Positions 51,342 to 61,250 of a stretch of 64,000 nt of DNA are shown in pieces. Below the pieces are notes generated by a model that searched no databases, was not told the DNA's origin, and saw nothing but the letters and a program-made list of their open reading frames with translations. A program made the position numbers and the translations under genes. Source of the stretch: Chitinophaga sp. LS1 (lineage in GTDB: Bacteria; Bacteroidota; Bacteroidia; Chitinophagales; Chitinophagaceae); NCBI RefSeq assembly GCF_034274695.1, contig NZ_CP128362.1, positions 5,768,501-5,832,500 of the forward strand, given 5' to 3'. Numbering within the stretch: the first letter of the stretch is position 1; each line of letters opens with the position of its first letter.

Positions 51342-52316
51342 ATGAGCTCTCGGAGAATTTTTATGCAACAAGCCGGCCTGATCGCCGCCGGACTTATGTT
51401 GAACCCGTCGGATATCTTCAGCAGAAGTCGTGCAAATACTGTAACTAAGATCGGTATCCAGTTGTACACGCTGCGTGATCAGCTGACCAAAGACGTAAAA
51501 GATACTATCCGGAAAGTGGCTAAAACCGGCTACAACCATGTGGAAACCTATTATGGCTATGGCGGGCCAAAAGAACCGGCAAAGTTCTGGGGGCTGGATC
51601 CTAAAGCGCTGAAAGCGTTGCTCACAGAGAACAAACTCACTACTCACAGCGGACACTACCAGTTGAATGACTACCTCACCAGGGGCAATGGCAACGACGA
51701 CGCCCTGAAGGCCCAGCTAGAAATCGCCGCTACCCTTGGTCAGCAGTACCTGGTAGTACCCGTACCGCCCATGAACCTGATCGCCAGCCTGACAGGAGCA
51801 GATTTTCAGTTCATGGCTTCCCAGCTGAACAAAGCAGGTGAACTGGCTAAAAAATCCGGTCTCAAAGTCGGCTACCATAACCACTTCTGGGAATTCAAAC
51901 AACTCCCCGACGTAAAAGGAACAGGTTACGATATCCTGCTCAAAGAAACCGATCCGGCACTGGTGGTACTGGAACTGGACATCTTCTGGGCAGAGAAATC
52001 CGGCATAGACCCAGTAGCCCTTTTTAAGGCGCATCCGGGCCGTTTCGCCATGTGGCATGTAAAAGATATCGACAAGTCAGCCGCGGGCAAAATAACCGGT
52101 CCTGGTGAAGACGGGAAGGGGTTGAAAGACCTGATGAGTGAAATCAAATTTGCAGAAGTTGGAACGGGCACGGTAGATTTCAAAAAGATCTTTGCCAATG
52201 CCAGTGAAGCAGGGGTAAAATATGCATTTGTAGAACAGGATCAGATCACTATCGATCCTTTTGTAAGTATTAAAAAGAGCTACGACTATGTAAAGTCCAA
52301 CCTTTTAGTACGATAA
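51342..52316 (+). CDS. Exported sugar phosphate isomerase/epimerase-like protein (TIM barrel)
   Basis: 324 residues. Twin-Arg-like leader (SSRRIFMQQAGLIAAGLML), then a xylose-isomerase-like AP2 barrel: IGIQLYTLRDQ, TGYNHVETYYGYGG, THSGHYQL, KVGYHNHFWEF, VVLELDIFWAEKSG, MWHVKDIDKSA, EVGTGTVDFKKIF and FVEQDQ. The metal-binding Glu/Asp/His residues are in place. Such exported barrels are common in Bacteroidota and act on unknown sugars. It may belong to carbohydrate use alongside the nearby polysaccharide genes. Confidence 0.85.
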   Translation: MSSRRIFMQQAGLIAAGLMLNPSDIFSRSRANTVTKIGIQLYTLRDQLTKDVKDTIRKVAKTGYNHVETYYGYGGPKEPAKFWGLDPKALKALLTENKLTTHSGHYQLNDYLTRGNGNDDALKAQLEIAATLGQQYLVVPVPPMNLIASLTGADFQFMASQLNKAGELAKKSGLKVGYHNHFWEFKQLPDVKGTGYDILLKETDPALVVLELDIFWAEKSGIDPVALFKAHPGRFAMWHVKDIDKSAAGKITGPGEDGKGLKDLMSEIKFAEVGTGTVDFKKIFANASEAGVKYAFVEQDQITIDPFVSIKKSYDYVKSNLLVR

Positions 52317-52324
52317 TAATATGA

Positions 52325-52353
52325 TTAAAGGGGAGGCCCGTCCTTCCCTTTAA
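52325..52353. terminator. Terminator hairpin
   Basis: TTAAAGGG and AGG pair with CCT and CCCTTTAA, with one bulge, 9 bases after the TIM barrel gene. Confidence 0.65.
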
Positions 52354-52447
52354 TAACACAAAGGTGTTATCTGATAATAGTTTCTTAATATACTCCCTCA
52401 AAAATAATTTAAACCTTTGTCTGTAGAATAATCAATTAACCTGACAG

Positions 52448-53500
52448 ATGAAAGTAGCCATGATTGCCTTAATGCTGGGCCTTACAGCATTCGCATTTCC
52501 CGGGGAGGATAATTTACCGCTGAACAAAGTCCAAAGTATCGGATCCCACAACAGTTATAAGATCGCTATCGATCCAAAAGTAATGGAAGTCATCCGCCAG
52601 CATGCCGGCGAGGGTGCCAAAGGACTGGAATATACCCACATTTCACTGGAACAGCAGCTGGACCTCGGTCTGAGAGGCCTTGAGCTGGACGTATACGCGG
52701 ATAGCGCTGGTGGAAAATACCTGCATCCCTTTGTATTGGAACAATTAGGTTTGAAACCTGTATATAACACTGATGTGATGAAGGAGCCAGGTTTCAAAGT
52801 GTTTCATATGCAGGATGTGGATGTGAACAGCAATTGTCCAACCTTTAAAATAGCGCTGGAACAATTGAAGAACTGGTCCAATGCGCATCCGGATCATTCT
52901 CCTGTATTTATTACTATGAATGCGAAAGATGAGATCTCCAAACGTCCGGAATTCACCAAACCAGAGCCGTTTACCCCCGCAGTATATGAGCGCCTCGATA
53001 AAGAAATTATCGATTATTTAGGAAAAGATAAGCTGATCACACCTGATGATATCCGTGGCAAGGATAAAACACTGGAAGCTGCTGTCCTGAAAGGACATTG
53101 GCCTACTGTAGGACAGGCAAAAGGGAAGTTTATTTTTATCCTCGATGAGAAGGATCCCAAAATGTCCGATTATATGCAGGGACATCCTTCACTGAAAGGA
53201 CGGGTGCTATTTGTAAACGCACCTGCCGGAAAACCGGAAGCGGCGATTATGATCATCAATGATGCAATCAAAGACCAGGAATTAATTAAACAGATGGTCG
53301 CTAAAGGATATATCGTTCGCACAAGAGCAGATGCCGATACAAAAGAGGCAAGAACAAATGATTATACAAGATACAAAGCCGCCTGTGAGTCAGGTGCCCA
53401 GATTATTACAACTGATTACTACCAAAAGAGTACCTTATTCCCATCCGACTATATCGTGAATTTTGGCAACAACGAGTATAGCCGGAAAGATATCAGATAA
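52448..53500 (+). CDS. Exported phosphoinositide-specific phospholipase C-like protein
   Basis: 350 residues. Leader VAMIALMLGLTAFAFPG, then the PLC-like phosphodiesterase fold: SIGSHNSYKIAI with the first catalytic His, LEQQLDLGLRGLELDVYAD with the acidic metal ligands, and FKVFHMQDVDVNSNC with the second His. Ca2+-dependent PLC1-like proteins of Bacteroidota match this length and order. It would cleave phosphoinositides or glycerophosphodiesters outside the cytoplasm; the true substrate is unknown. It converges on sprA across a repeat and two hairpins. Confidence 0.85.
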   Translation: MKVAMIALMLGLTAFAFPGEDNLPLNKVQSIGSHNSYKIAIDPKVMEVIRQHAGEGAKGLEYTHISLEQQLDLGLRGLELDVYADSAGGKYLHPFVLEQLGLKPVYNTDVMKEPGFKVFHMQDVDVNSNCPTFKIALEQLKNWSNAHPDHSPVFITMNAKDEISKRPEFTKPEPFTPAVYERLDKEIIDYLGKDKLITPDDIRGKDKTLEAAVLKGHWPTVGQAKGKFIFILDEKDPKMSDYMQGHPSLKGRVLFVNAPAGKPEAAIMIINDAIKDQELIKQMVAKGYIVRTRADADTKEARTNDYTRYKAACESGAQIITTDYYQKSTLFPSDYIVNFGNNEYSRKDIR

Positions 53501-53535
53501 TCTTATTGGCAGCTTATCCGGCTGGCGTAGCCGCT

Positions 53536-53590
53536 TTTATCAGCAGTTTATCAGCAGTTTATCAGCAGTTTATCAGCAGTTTATCGGCGG
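53536..53590. repeat. 11-bp tandem repeat, five copies
   Basis: TTTATCAGCAG at 53536, 53547, 53558 and 53569, with a variant TTTATCGGCGG at 53580. The variant is the left arm of the terminator at 53580-53609. Confidence 0.9.
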
Positions 53591-53609
53591 GCCTTCGCCC
53601 GCCGATAAA
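53580..53609. terminator. Hairpin after the phospholipase gene
   Basis: TTTATCGGCGGG pairs perfectly with CCCGCCGATAAA around CCTTCG. There is no T tract, so it may stop or stabilise transcripts of the phospholipase gene or of sprA. Confidence 0.7.
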
Positions 53610-53622
53610 CTGCCTCCAGCGA

Positions 53623-53659
53623 AAAAGAGGACTTTTGACGAAGTCAAAAGTCCTCTTTT
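53623..53659. terminator. Perfect 17-bp hairpin between phospholipase gene and sprA
   Basis: AAAAGAGGACTTTTGAC pairs with its complement around a GAA loop. The A and T tracts on both ends make it a bidirectional terminator for the convergent phospholipase gene and sprA. Confidence 0.85.
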
Positions 53660-53693
53660 CGCCCTATTTCAAATCCTCTTTTCGCGCTGTTTT

Positions 53694-56600
53694 TTACTGC
53701 CCAAGCACAAACCTCAACGTCAACCCACCCGTCGTCGTCACCGTCGGACTCGACGTCGACAACACCGGTATCGTCTGTTTCCTCGTATAATAAAACTTCA
53801 AATTCATCCGCTTATTCAACACATAATCTATACTCGGCGCTATACTAATCACCTTCTGCCCCGACGTAGGCGTCGATATCCCCCCATCCAGCTGGTTATT
53901 CACCGACTTCTCATCCCTATAACTCAAATCCAGCCGCATATTCAAATCATTATCCAGCTTATGCGACCCATTCTTCCCCACCACAAACGGCAACGTCACC
54001 CCCTTCAACCTATACCCACCACCCAACGTGATCTCCGCCGTACGCGCCTCCACCAGCTGATAATCCGTCAAACTCAAACTCAATGACCTCGTTCGCTTAT
54101 AATCCACATGCACATTCATATTGTTCTTCAGTGTCATATCCACCCCTAATAACGGCGATAACTGTTCTATCATCGTCACATTCGGCACCGTATAATAAGG
54201 TACATAGTTCCCCGACACCGTATCTATAAAACTCGGATTCCCCAACGAGTTCTTATCCATATAACTGGAGGATGAATTGTAGGAGTTCATACTCAAATTG
54301 CTCACATAAGAGTGATTCAGTGTCAGCGTCTGTACAAAATTACTGAACGGCGCTAATTTCGCTAACCCATCATACGTGATCCGCCAGTTCGGCAATGGAA
54401 TAATATTCCTGAAAGGATTACTTCTGATCTTATCCAATCCATCCGTTGCAATCAATCCCACCTTATTCGGATCCTTCCCTGTGTAAGCCGCAATAAAAGA
54501 GGATATCAGCACATTCTGTTCATACTTGCCATATCCATACATATAAGAAGCGTCGCTGGTATCATACGTTGGCGTAGAACCATCGTGTGCATAAGGGTTT
54601 TTAGACCAATATCTCTTTGACAATGTCGTTCTGTACTTTCTGAAATTCGCAAAGCTCCTCGCCAGTCCTCCCTTCATGAACAAGGTCTTCAGCATAATCG
54701 AAGTGACCTGGAATCCACCAGTCTCATATGCATCCAGGTGCTCATAGTTCCCTCCGCCATACCTGTCTTTAAATGTTTCAGAGTGGTTCTTGGTAAATGT
54801 CTTGGTCAGCGTCAAATCAATCCGCAGATTTGGTACCGGTTCCAACTGCGCCTGTATCTGCAGGTTCTGTGAGAACTGCTGTACAACCTGATTATTGAAC
54901 AGGGTATCGGCAGAAAATAATCCCTTCGCCGCCTTTTTATCCAGCCATTTTTTATCTGGCTGATAACCGAACACAAATGCCAGTCCCGGCTCCATACTCC
55001 GCCAGTTCATACCCAATGCCTGTGTACTGTCCATCCATCCCGGCAGACTCGTATAGTTGTTCTCAGAGTAGTTGATGTTAACACGCTTGAGTGATAAGAT
55101 CGGTCGCAATATAGACTTCACCAAAGGAGATATTTCCGGTAGCTTTTCCTCCTTCTTCGCAGGCTGATTTTTGCCGTTTGCGTTCGCCGTTGGTTTTGCA
55201 TTCGGATTCACCGGCTGTTTTGTGGCTGTGATTGCCTTCAGAAACTTTGATTTATTATACAGGTCTGTGAATTTAAACTCCGCCAGCACCGCGACCACCT
55301 GTGTATTTTCAATAGTGTTACCCTGTATCCTGTTAGAGAGGGAAGCCGCCGTCCATTTGTACTGCGCCGTATATTGCACGGCAAAGTTCGTCCAGCTCAT
55401 GATCGGGATCTTTGACAATGGCAGGGTATACGTGGCATTGAAAGTCTGGAAGTAGTTGGTATTACGACCCAGTTTCAGCAGATTGTTCCATACCGTATCC
55501 CGCTTGGCAGAGGAGTTCAGTCTTCCGGTTGGCTCGTCGATACGTGCATTGTTCGTCGCTGTCAGGTCTAAGCTCAGACTACGTGTCAGGTCCCACTTCA
55601 AACCATAATAACGATCGAAGGTAAAGTACTTGTTATACGTCTCGGACAGTTTATAATTACTTCCTACGTTCCTGAGCTGTGTAGCACTGAACTGTCTTGT
55701 CAGGTCCGCCCGGAAGCTGATCATAGAAGGCAGGGGATTCAGGTTGATGTCTTTGAACAACTTCATCCACGGCGATTTATTTTTGATCGTTTTCTTAAAA
55801 GGCTCCCAGAATTTGTTGGTGCCGGTAAAGTTATAACCTAATACACCTCTGTTCTTAGTTAGCTCATAGTTCTCAGTAGTAGGACTATGCATTTTAGTGC
55901 CCGTATATGCATAGGTGAAGTCAAAGTTCTCCAGGCTCCAGGGGCGCAGCTTCTTTTTCCCGTCACTCAGCTTGCGCACATTCGTCACGTTGAAACTACT
56001 GGTCGTCGTCGCGTCTTGTGCCTGTGCCTTGATAGAATCTCTTTCGTGTTTATTAGCCGCTAATTTCAGCTTTTCCTTCAATTTGATGTCCAGGTCAAAC
56101 GGATCCCATTCCGGCATGCTGCTGGTTTTGGATTGCCCAACATAGAGGGGAATCGCTAACCTTGTTCTTTTTGGTAACAATTTACCCATATCCAGGCTTA
56201 ATGATGCATCGTAGGAGATGAGGTTATCCTGGTAGCGTTCATTCACACTCTGGTTCACGGCCCCATACCCTGCGGTGTGCATGGTACTGGTTACGGCCAG
56301 CTGGCCGAGGTCGGCGAGCTGCATATTCAACCTGCCCGTAGCGGCATATCCTCCTTTTTCATCCAGCCCGGTCAATCGCAATTCATCAAACCAAACTTCT
56401 GCATTCTTCGTCAACCCATCATCCAGCGGGTTGTAAATAGCCACCATTAACCCTTCCACATCACCCAGGTTCGGGTTACCGATCACCCCGATCACATTTC
56501 CGTTTGCGAGGGTCTTCTCATACAGCGTAGCTGTAGAAGCACCTGTATTGTTACGGGTTTGTTTCAGGGTGCTGAAGTCCGTCAGCGTAATGTCCATATT

Positions 56601-59600
56601 ATTCGCCGTAGGCCAGATAGCCGCCTGTGAGGTGGCGCCAAAGGCTGTTTTGGTCAGTGGAATACGGTATTCATAGAAGTTCTCCGTATAGTCACTACCA
56701 ATACGGATCACCGCCTGCAGGTCTTTATCTTTTAAACTATTGTCGTCTTCTACCGCTTCTTCGTGTATGAACATCTGCAGTTTTTTATACCTGCGCAGGT
56801 CCATGCCCAATGTTTTGTATACCGCCCTTGACTTACCATCCTGCAGTTTGGACAGCTGTAAGGAAAGGGATTGCTCATTCATCAGCAGGGTGGTATTGCT
56901 GGTACTGAGCGTTGACTCGCGTGATAATCCCGGTGGCAGTACATAGTTGATAGGCGTACGGGAAGCGTTTTCTTCGATATTTACAGACGTTGTATTGAAG
57001 GTCGTAGTGCCATCCGCAGCTACCAGATCGCCGGAGCCTGTCTGTAATTCGTAGCTATACTGGCGCCACTGGTTCCTGACCAGTTGCAGTTTACCAAAGC
57101 GCAGTACGACAGAATCAGAGAAATTCGTGAGGAACATACGCATAAACTGAATGGACTTGAAGTCTGCAATACCACCGATCGCCGCGCTATACTGTTCGAT
57201 CGGGATCTTGAACTGGTACCAGGTTTCTGTACCGGTGCTACCATTGGTATAAGTGACGGAGGCATCAACCTTATCCACGATGTAATTCTGTCCGATCGTC
57301 ATATTCGGGCTTAAATGCACCCGGTACTGGAAATAGGACTCCGTTTCATTCATGGTATTATCAAAGTTCAGGTCTTCTGACTCCGGAATATTAGTCGCCG
57401 CAGTAGAGTAGGAGGACCCACTGGTAGTAGCAGGAGAGTTACCGTCTGACATGGCATAGCGTTTATATCGGGCCAGAATGCCATATTTCGCCTTGTCATA
57501 ATCATTACCCCTGTAGTGATGGTAGTTGTCATTACTCGGGTCACCAAGCGCTTGTGTATATACCTCCGCACTAACGCCAAAGTTGGTACGCAGCTGGTTC
57601 AGGAAGTGTGTACGGTAAGATACTTCTTCGGCAGTACGCAAACCATCGTAACCTACGTCCTGGTATTGCCTTACATCTGCATCATTGTCAAAAGCCTTCG
57701 TCAGCTGTGTGGTATAGTTTGGTGTATGGCCCCAGGCAGTAGAATCATAGTTGATCGTAGTACTGGGTGCCTTCATCCCGTTTTCAAAAAACTTATAGGA
57801 GTCTTTCAGAATATCCTCAGAAACGGCACCGAGGTTGAAGTACAGGTCACCACCGGTACTGGTAGTATTCTTTATAAATGGATCCTGAACCCAGAATTCG
57901 ATATACTGTATATTGGAGGTCTCAAAGTCAGTATTGTCTAAGGCGCGCATGATACCTCCCCAGTGTTTCTTGGGGTTATTCAGCGTACCATCTGTATTCA
58001 CCTCTGTACGGCTGGCTTCGAAGTTGTATGGACCACGATCTTTTGGATAATACGCCAGGTCAAGGGTGGTGAGTTGTGTGGAAGTATAGTCCGTAGAAAG
58101 GTTCGGGAATATCTCCTTCTGGTATACGATACGTGTACGTGGATCAGATTGGTCATCTTTGGTAATACCTGCTGGCAGATCGGAAGTACTGTTTACCTGC
58201 AGGGTAGGTTCGATGATGTACCAGGAGAGTAAAGCCCTGTTCTTTCCATAATCAACAGAATCAGTCAATGTCGCTTCCGGGAACATGATATTACCTGAAC
58301 TATCTGTAGCACCAGCCGGGGTAGAAGCCAGCGCCCAGCTGCTACTCGGCGTTTTCAGGTCGTAGTTACTTTCAGTGCCTTCAAAGTCATCAATGTATAC
58401 CTGTCCTTCATTGGAACCAAATGCATTGATCAGTTTACTATGGCCGGGGAATAAGCGGGCTACTTCGCCCGTCAGACTCACAGCGGAGGTAGACTTGGTG
58501 CTATAATTTGGTAATTTATTTAACAGCCGGGTCAGTCCTTTCCATTCAGAGTTATAGTTACCATCCAGCCCTACGACTGTGTTATTGATAGGGTCTTCGC
58601 CATAACTTACTTTGGTGGTGTAAGGGCGTTCACTCATATGCACGATGGTAGAACCCAGGCTCAGCTTTTCATTCACAGCATAGTCAAAACGTGTACCTAC
58701 ATAGTTACGTACCTGCTGCCCATATAGGCCGCTATTCTCAAAAGAGACGTTGATAGTAGTACCGGAACTGAGAATACCATCATTGATGATCTTTACTTTA
58801 CCCAGGTTATAATCTACTGTATAGTCAATATTCTCAGTCAGTGTTTTACCACCTGCAGTAACGGTTACAGAACCAGAAGGAATGTTGTATGCATTCAATG
58901 ATACTTCTGATGAACTACCTGCTTTATAACTCCCTTTAATGAGGTACCTGTTGAGCGAAGAATACTGTTGTGCGGCCGTTTTGGTGGTATCATACAGTTT
59001 GGTATAGAGGTATTGTTTTTCCAAAGCAGCGTCACCGCCAAATGCTTTGGCAAGGTCTTTACCAAAAGGTTCCAGTACGGGGAAGATGAGTTTACCATTA
59101 GATACGTCTACAGTATACCCGCTCACAAAGTCATACACACCATCTGGTTGCGGGTCATTGTTCGTATTCAGGTTATCGAGGTTGAGAATGGTAATGATCG
59201 GTGCACCGCTGTAAGAGCCGACAGCATCCGGCAGATAGCGTCTGGGGCTGGCTGCGCGGGTATCATTGCCGGGGTCATTGTAATATACATCGGCAGTGAA
59301 GTCGGTACTGCTCAGCTGATAACCACCGGTGGAATAGATGTTTTTCATCATCAGGTCCCAGATAGGCAGTATCGGACGGGCAGCAGTAGCTTTCAGCATT
59401 TTCAGGAAGAGGATGCGGCTGTTGTTATTGTTGCTCGCATCTGGTGGTACATCCTGTGCAAAGTCGCCGACCTTGTAGGTACGACCGTTGTAACTATATT
59501 CATACGCCACAGCAAGCACCTGGTCTGCCGAAAGCGTTGTATTCAGAGATATGTAGCCGAGTTTCTTATTCACGGTATATTCCGTACTATCCAGTTTACG

Positions 59601-60938
59601 TGCATAGGTTTTTTCATAATCCTGTACGGCAGAGAGACCGTACGATTGGAGTTGGGAAATGACGGTACTGGGTAGCCGCGCGGCATCGTCTGCAGAGAGT
59701 TTGCTATACAGGTCGTTGATACCGTTGTAAGGCAGTTTGCCGCTGCTTACAACGTGTACGGCATTTGTATTGTAAGGACTGTATTCAGCAAGGTCCATCA
59801 GACCTACTACGTTACGGGTGTTCGTTGTTGTACCTGTCTTATTCGTTACCCATACCTCGATACGTGTGATGTTGGAGAGCGAACGGATACTAGGCAGATT
59901 ACCCATAGCATAGTTGAAGGTATCGCGGAAGAACTGTGCCAGCAGGAAGTTTTTATTTTCATCGTACGCATCAGATTTGAGGCTGTAGCTGGTGGTCTGA
60001 TTACCGCCTTTCAGGGTGAGCGTCTGCTTCTGTGACTTCTGGCTGGAAAGCACGCTGGTCATAGTTAAGCGGCCGAACTGCAACTGCGTCTTTACCCCAA
60101 AAAGTGATTGCATTCCACTGATCAGTGTCGTTGGAAGCGCAAAGCTTACATTACCGGCTTCAATCTTTTTTATGATCTCATCATCATAACCGGTGTACTC
60201 GAGTTTGATCTGATTTTCGAAATCATAGGTAGACTGAGTGTTATAGTTGGTGATGATCTTTAGTTTATCACCGATTTTGCCCGTTACGTTCAGGTTGATA
60301 TTCATATTCATATCAAACCCACCACTGCGGCGTGAAGACTCGGTCAATACAGGGTTGTTGGTATACTGGCCTGCATAGCCCATTGATATTTCAAGGTAAC
60401 CCTGTGGCTTGATATCTACCTTACTGCCACCGAATAACCGATCAAAAAGTTTATTTGATTTTTTAAGTTCAAGCGGATTGCTTCTGTTCAGGTTTCCCAG
60501 CGTGGAAGCGCGTTTCATGAAGTAATCATTCTCGCTCTTACGGGACTGCGTGTTATAGAAGTCCTGGAAGCTCATAGACGTAGGATTCCTATAATATTTA
60601 TCACCGATCTTTTCGGAGATAATATACTCTTTTGTAGCAGGATCGTATTCCACGTCCCGTTTGATACCTTTAGGATCTTTCAGGTCAATAGCATTCTGTA
60701 CAGGCTCTACGAGCTCCGGAGAGTGCCTGTCCCTGATAGGATACTTTAACGTATCCGTAGTATCTTTCACAGGTATCATGGAATCATATGCAGCATGATT
60801 CGTAGAAGAGCCAATTGGATAGTAACTAACGCCCCTGGCTCCCCTTGCTGCAGAATCAACCATGAAAAAGGCCACTATGCTAAATACAGTTAAGGCAGCA
60901 TAGTGTTTTCTAAGACGTTTTCTAAGGGATTTCTTCAC
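53694..60938 (-). CDS. sprA: SprA, type IX secretion translocon / gliding protein
   Basis: 2414 residues, the largest gene here. Signal region HYAALTVFSIVAFFMVDSAARG, then the SOV/SprA N-terminal domain (SMSFQDFYNTQSRKSENDYF, ELKKSNKLFDRLFGGSKVDI, INLNVTGKIGDKLKIITNYN) and a very long beta-barrel rich in Y/N/T repeats. The C-terminus ends in a beta-strand with Phe (TGGLTLRFVLGQ). SprA is the 36-strand outer-membrane conduit of the type IX secretion system, working with GldKLMN and PorV. Family members are about 2,300-2,500 residues, so this one is complete. No other T9SS gene is in the window. It follows yfhO on the same strand with 312 bases between. Confidence 0.95.
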   Translation of the reverse strand: MKKSLRKRLRKHYAALTVFSIVAFFMVDSAARGARGVSYYPIGSSTNHAAYDSMIPVKDTTDTLKYPIRDRHSPELVEPVQNAIDLKDPKGIKRDVEYDPATKEYIISEKIGDKYYRNPTSMSFQDFYNTQSRKSENDYFMKRASTLGNLNRSNPLELKKSNKLFDRLFGGSKVDIKPQGYLEISMGYAGQYTNNPVLTESSRRSGGFDMNMNINLNVTGKIGDKLKIITNYNTQSTYDFENQIKLEYTGYDDEIIKKIEAGNVSFALPTTLISGMQSLFGVKTQLQFGRLTMTSVLSSQKSQKQTLTLKGGNQTTSYSLKSDAYDENKNFLLAQFFRDTFNYAMGNLPSIRSLSNITRIEVWVTNKTGTTTNTRNVVGLMDLAEYSPYNTNAVHVVSSGKLPYNGINDLYSKLSADDAARLPSTVISQLQSYGLSAVQDYEKTYARKLDSTEYTVNKKLGYISLNTTLSADQVLAVAYEYSYNGRTYKVGDFAQDVPPDASNNNNSRILFLKMLKATAARPILPIWDLMMKNIYSTGGYQLSSTDFTADVYYNDPGNDTRAASPRRYLPDAVGSYSGAPIITILNLDNLNTNNDPQPDGVYDFVSGYTVDVSNGKLIFPVLEPFGKDLAKAFGGDAALEKQYLYTKLYDTTKTAAQQYSSLNRYLIKGSYKAGSSSEVSLNAYNIPSGSVTVTAGGKTLTENIDYTVDYNLGKVKIINDGILSSGTTINVSFENSGLYGQQVRNYVGTRFDYAVNEKLSLGSTIVHMSERPYTTKVSYGEDPINNTVVGLDGNYNSEWKGLTRLLNKLPNYSTKSTSAVSLTGEVARLFPGHSKLINAFGSNEGQVYIDDFEGTESNYDLKTPSSSWALASTPAGATDSSGNIMFPEATLTDSVDYGKNRALLSWYIIEPTLQVNSTSDLPAGITKDDQSDPRTRIVYQKEIFPNLSTDYTSTQLTTLDLAYYPKDRGPYNFEASRTEVNTDGTLNNPKKHWGGIMRALDNTDFETSNIQYIEFWVQDPFIKNTTSTGGDLYFNLGAVSEDILKDSYKFFENGMKAPSTTINYDSTAWGHTPNYTTQLTKAFDNDADVRQYQDVGYDGLRTAEEVSYRTHFLNQLRTNFGVSAEVYTQALGDPSNDNYHHYRGNDYDKAKYGILARYKRYAMSDGNSPATTSGSSYSTAATNIPESEDLNFDNTMNETESYFQYRVHLSPNMTIGQNYIVDKVDASVTYTNGSTGTETWYQFKIPIEQYSAAIGGIADFKSIQFMRMFLTNFSDSVVLRFGKLQLVRNQWRQYSYELQTGSGDLVAADGTTTFNTTSVNIEENASRTPINYVLPPGLSRESTLSTSNTTLLMNEQSLSLQLSKLQDGKSRAVYKTLGMDLRRYKKLQMFIHEEAVEDDNSLKDKDLQAVIRIGSDYTENFYEYRIPLTKTAFGATSQAAIWPTANNMDITLTDFSTLKQTRNNTGASTATLYEKTLANGNVIGVIGNPNLGDVEGLMVAIYNPLDDGLTKNAEVWFDELRLTGLDEKGGYAATGRLNMQLADLGQLAVTSTMHTAGYGAVNQSVNERYQDNLISYDASLSLDMGKLLPKRTRLAIPLYVGQSKTSSMPEWDPFDLDIKLKEKLKLAANKHERDSIKAQAQDATTTSSFNVTNVRKLSDGKKKLRPWSLENFDFTYAYTGTKMHSPTTENYELTKNRGVLGYNFTGTNKFWEPFKKTIKNKSPWMKLFKDINLNPLPSMISFRADLTRQFSATQLRNVGSNYKLSETYNKYFTFDRYYGLKWDLTRSLSLDLTATNNARIDEPTGRLNSSAKRDTVWNNLLKLGRNTNYFQTFNATYTLPLSKIPIMSWTNFAVQYTAQYKWTAASLSNRIQGNTIENTQVVAVLAEFKFTDLYNKSKFLKAITATKQPVNPNAKPTANANGKNQPAKKEEKLPEISPLVKSILRPILSLKRVNINYSENNYTSLPGWMDSTQALGMNWRSMEPGLAFVFGYQPDKKWLDKKAAKGLFSADTLFNNQVVQQFSQNLQIQAQLEPVPNLRIDLTLTKTFTKNHSETFKDRYGGGNYEHLDAYETGGFQVTSIMLKTLFMKGGLARSFANFRKYRTTLSKRYWSKNPYAHDGSTPTYDTSDASYMYGYGKYEQNVLISSFIAAYTGKDPNKVGLIATDGLDKIRSNPFRNIIPLPNWRITYDGLAKLAPFSNFVQTLTLNHSYVSNLSMNSYNSSSSYMDKNSLGNPSFIDTVSGNYVPYYTVPNVTMIEQLSPLLGVDMTLKNNMNVHVDYKRTRSLSLSLTDYQLVEARTAEITLGGGYRLKGVTLPFVVGKNGSHKLDNDLNMRLDLSYRDEKSVNNQLDGGISTPTSGQKVISIAPSIDYVLNKRMNLKFYYTRKQTIPVLSTSSPTVTTTGGLTLRFVLGQ

Positions 60939-61209
60939 GCGTTCTTTCTATAGCAGCAATTCGTAAATACCAATAATAGTAGCCTGTATAGTCTGACTAT
61001 ACGAAAAGCGGCTTCGCATCAAACGAGCATTTTTACAGTACTATTGTTTGTTGGCTACAGATAGGAGAATTGTATAGATGAAATGGTAAAGTTGATAGCT
61101 GAAAGGGCAAGACAGCCCTATATTTCACGCAAGATAGGGGAATTTGCTATTGTAAAACAAGAATCGCGTTTTTTTACTACGAACAGCTAAAATGTATAGA
61201 TGAAAAGGG
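60939..61209. other. Intergenic region upstream of sprA
   Basis: Contains only AT-rich sequence with the repeated short element TGTATAGATGAAA at about 61070 and 61192. No gene or clear TAnnTTTG box on the minus strand. Confidence 0.35.
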
Positions 61210-61245
61210 AAAGTCCACCTTCAAAATTTATTGAAGGCGGACTTT
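61210..61245 (-). terminator. Terminator after yfhO
   Basis: AAAGTCC-x-CCTTCAA pairs with TTGAAGG-x-GGACTTT around AATTTA. On the minus strand it is followed by CCCTTTT. It separates yfhO from sprA. Confidence 0.8.
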
Positions 61246-61250
61246 GAAAT

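Noticed and set aside
57516..59675. Several plus-strand frames of 70-235 residues inside sprA
   Set aside because: They lie opposite the continuous SprA reading frame and show no recognisable domain or start signal.
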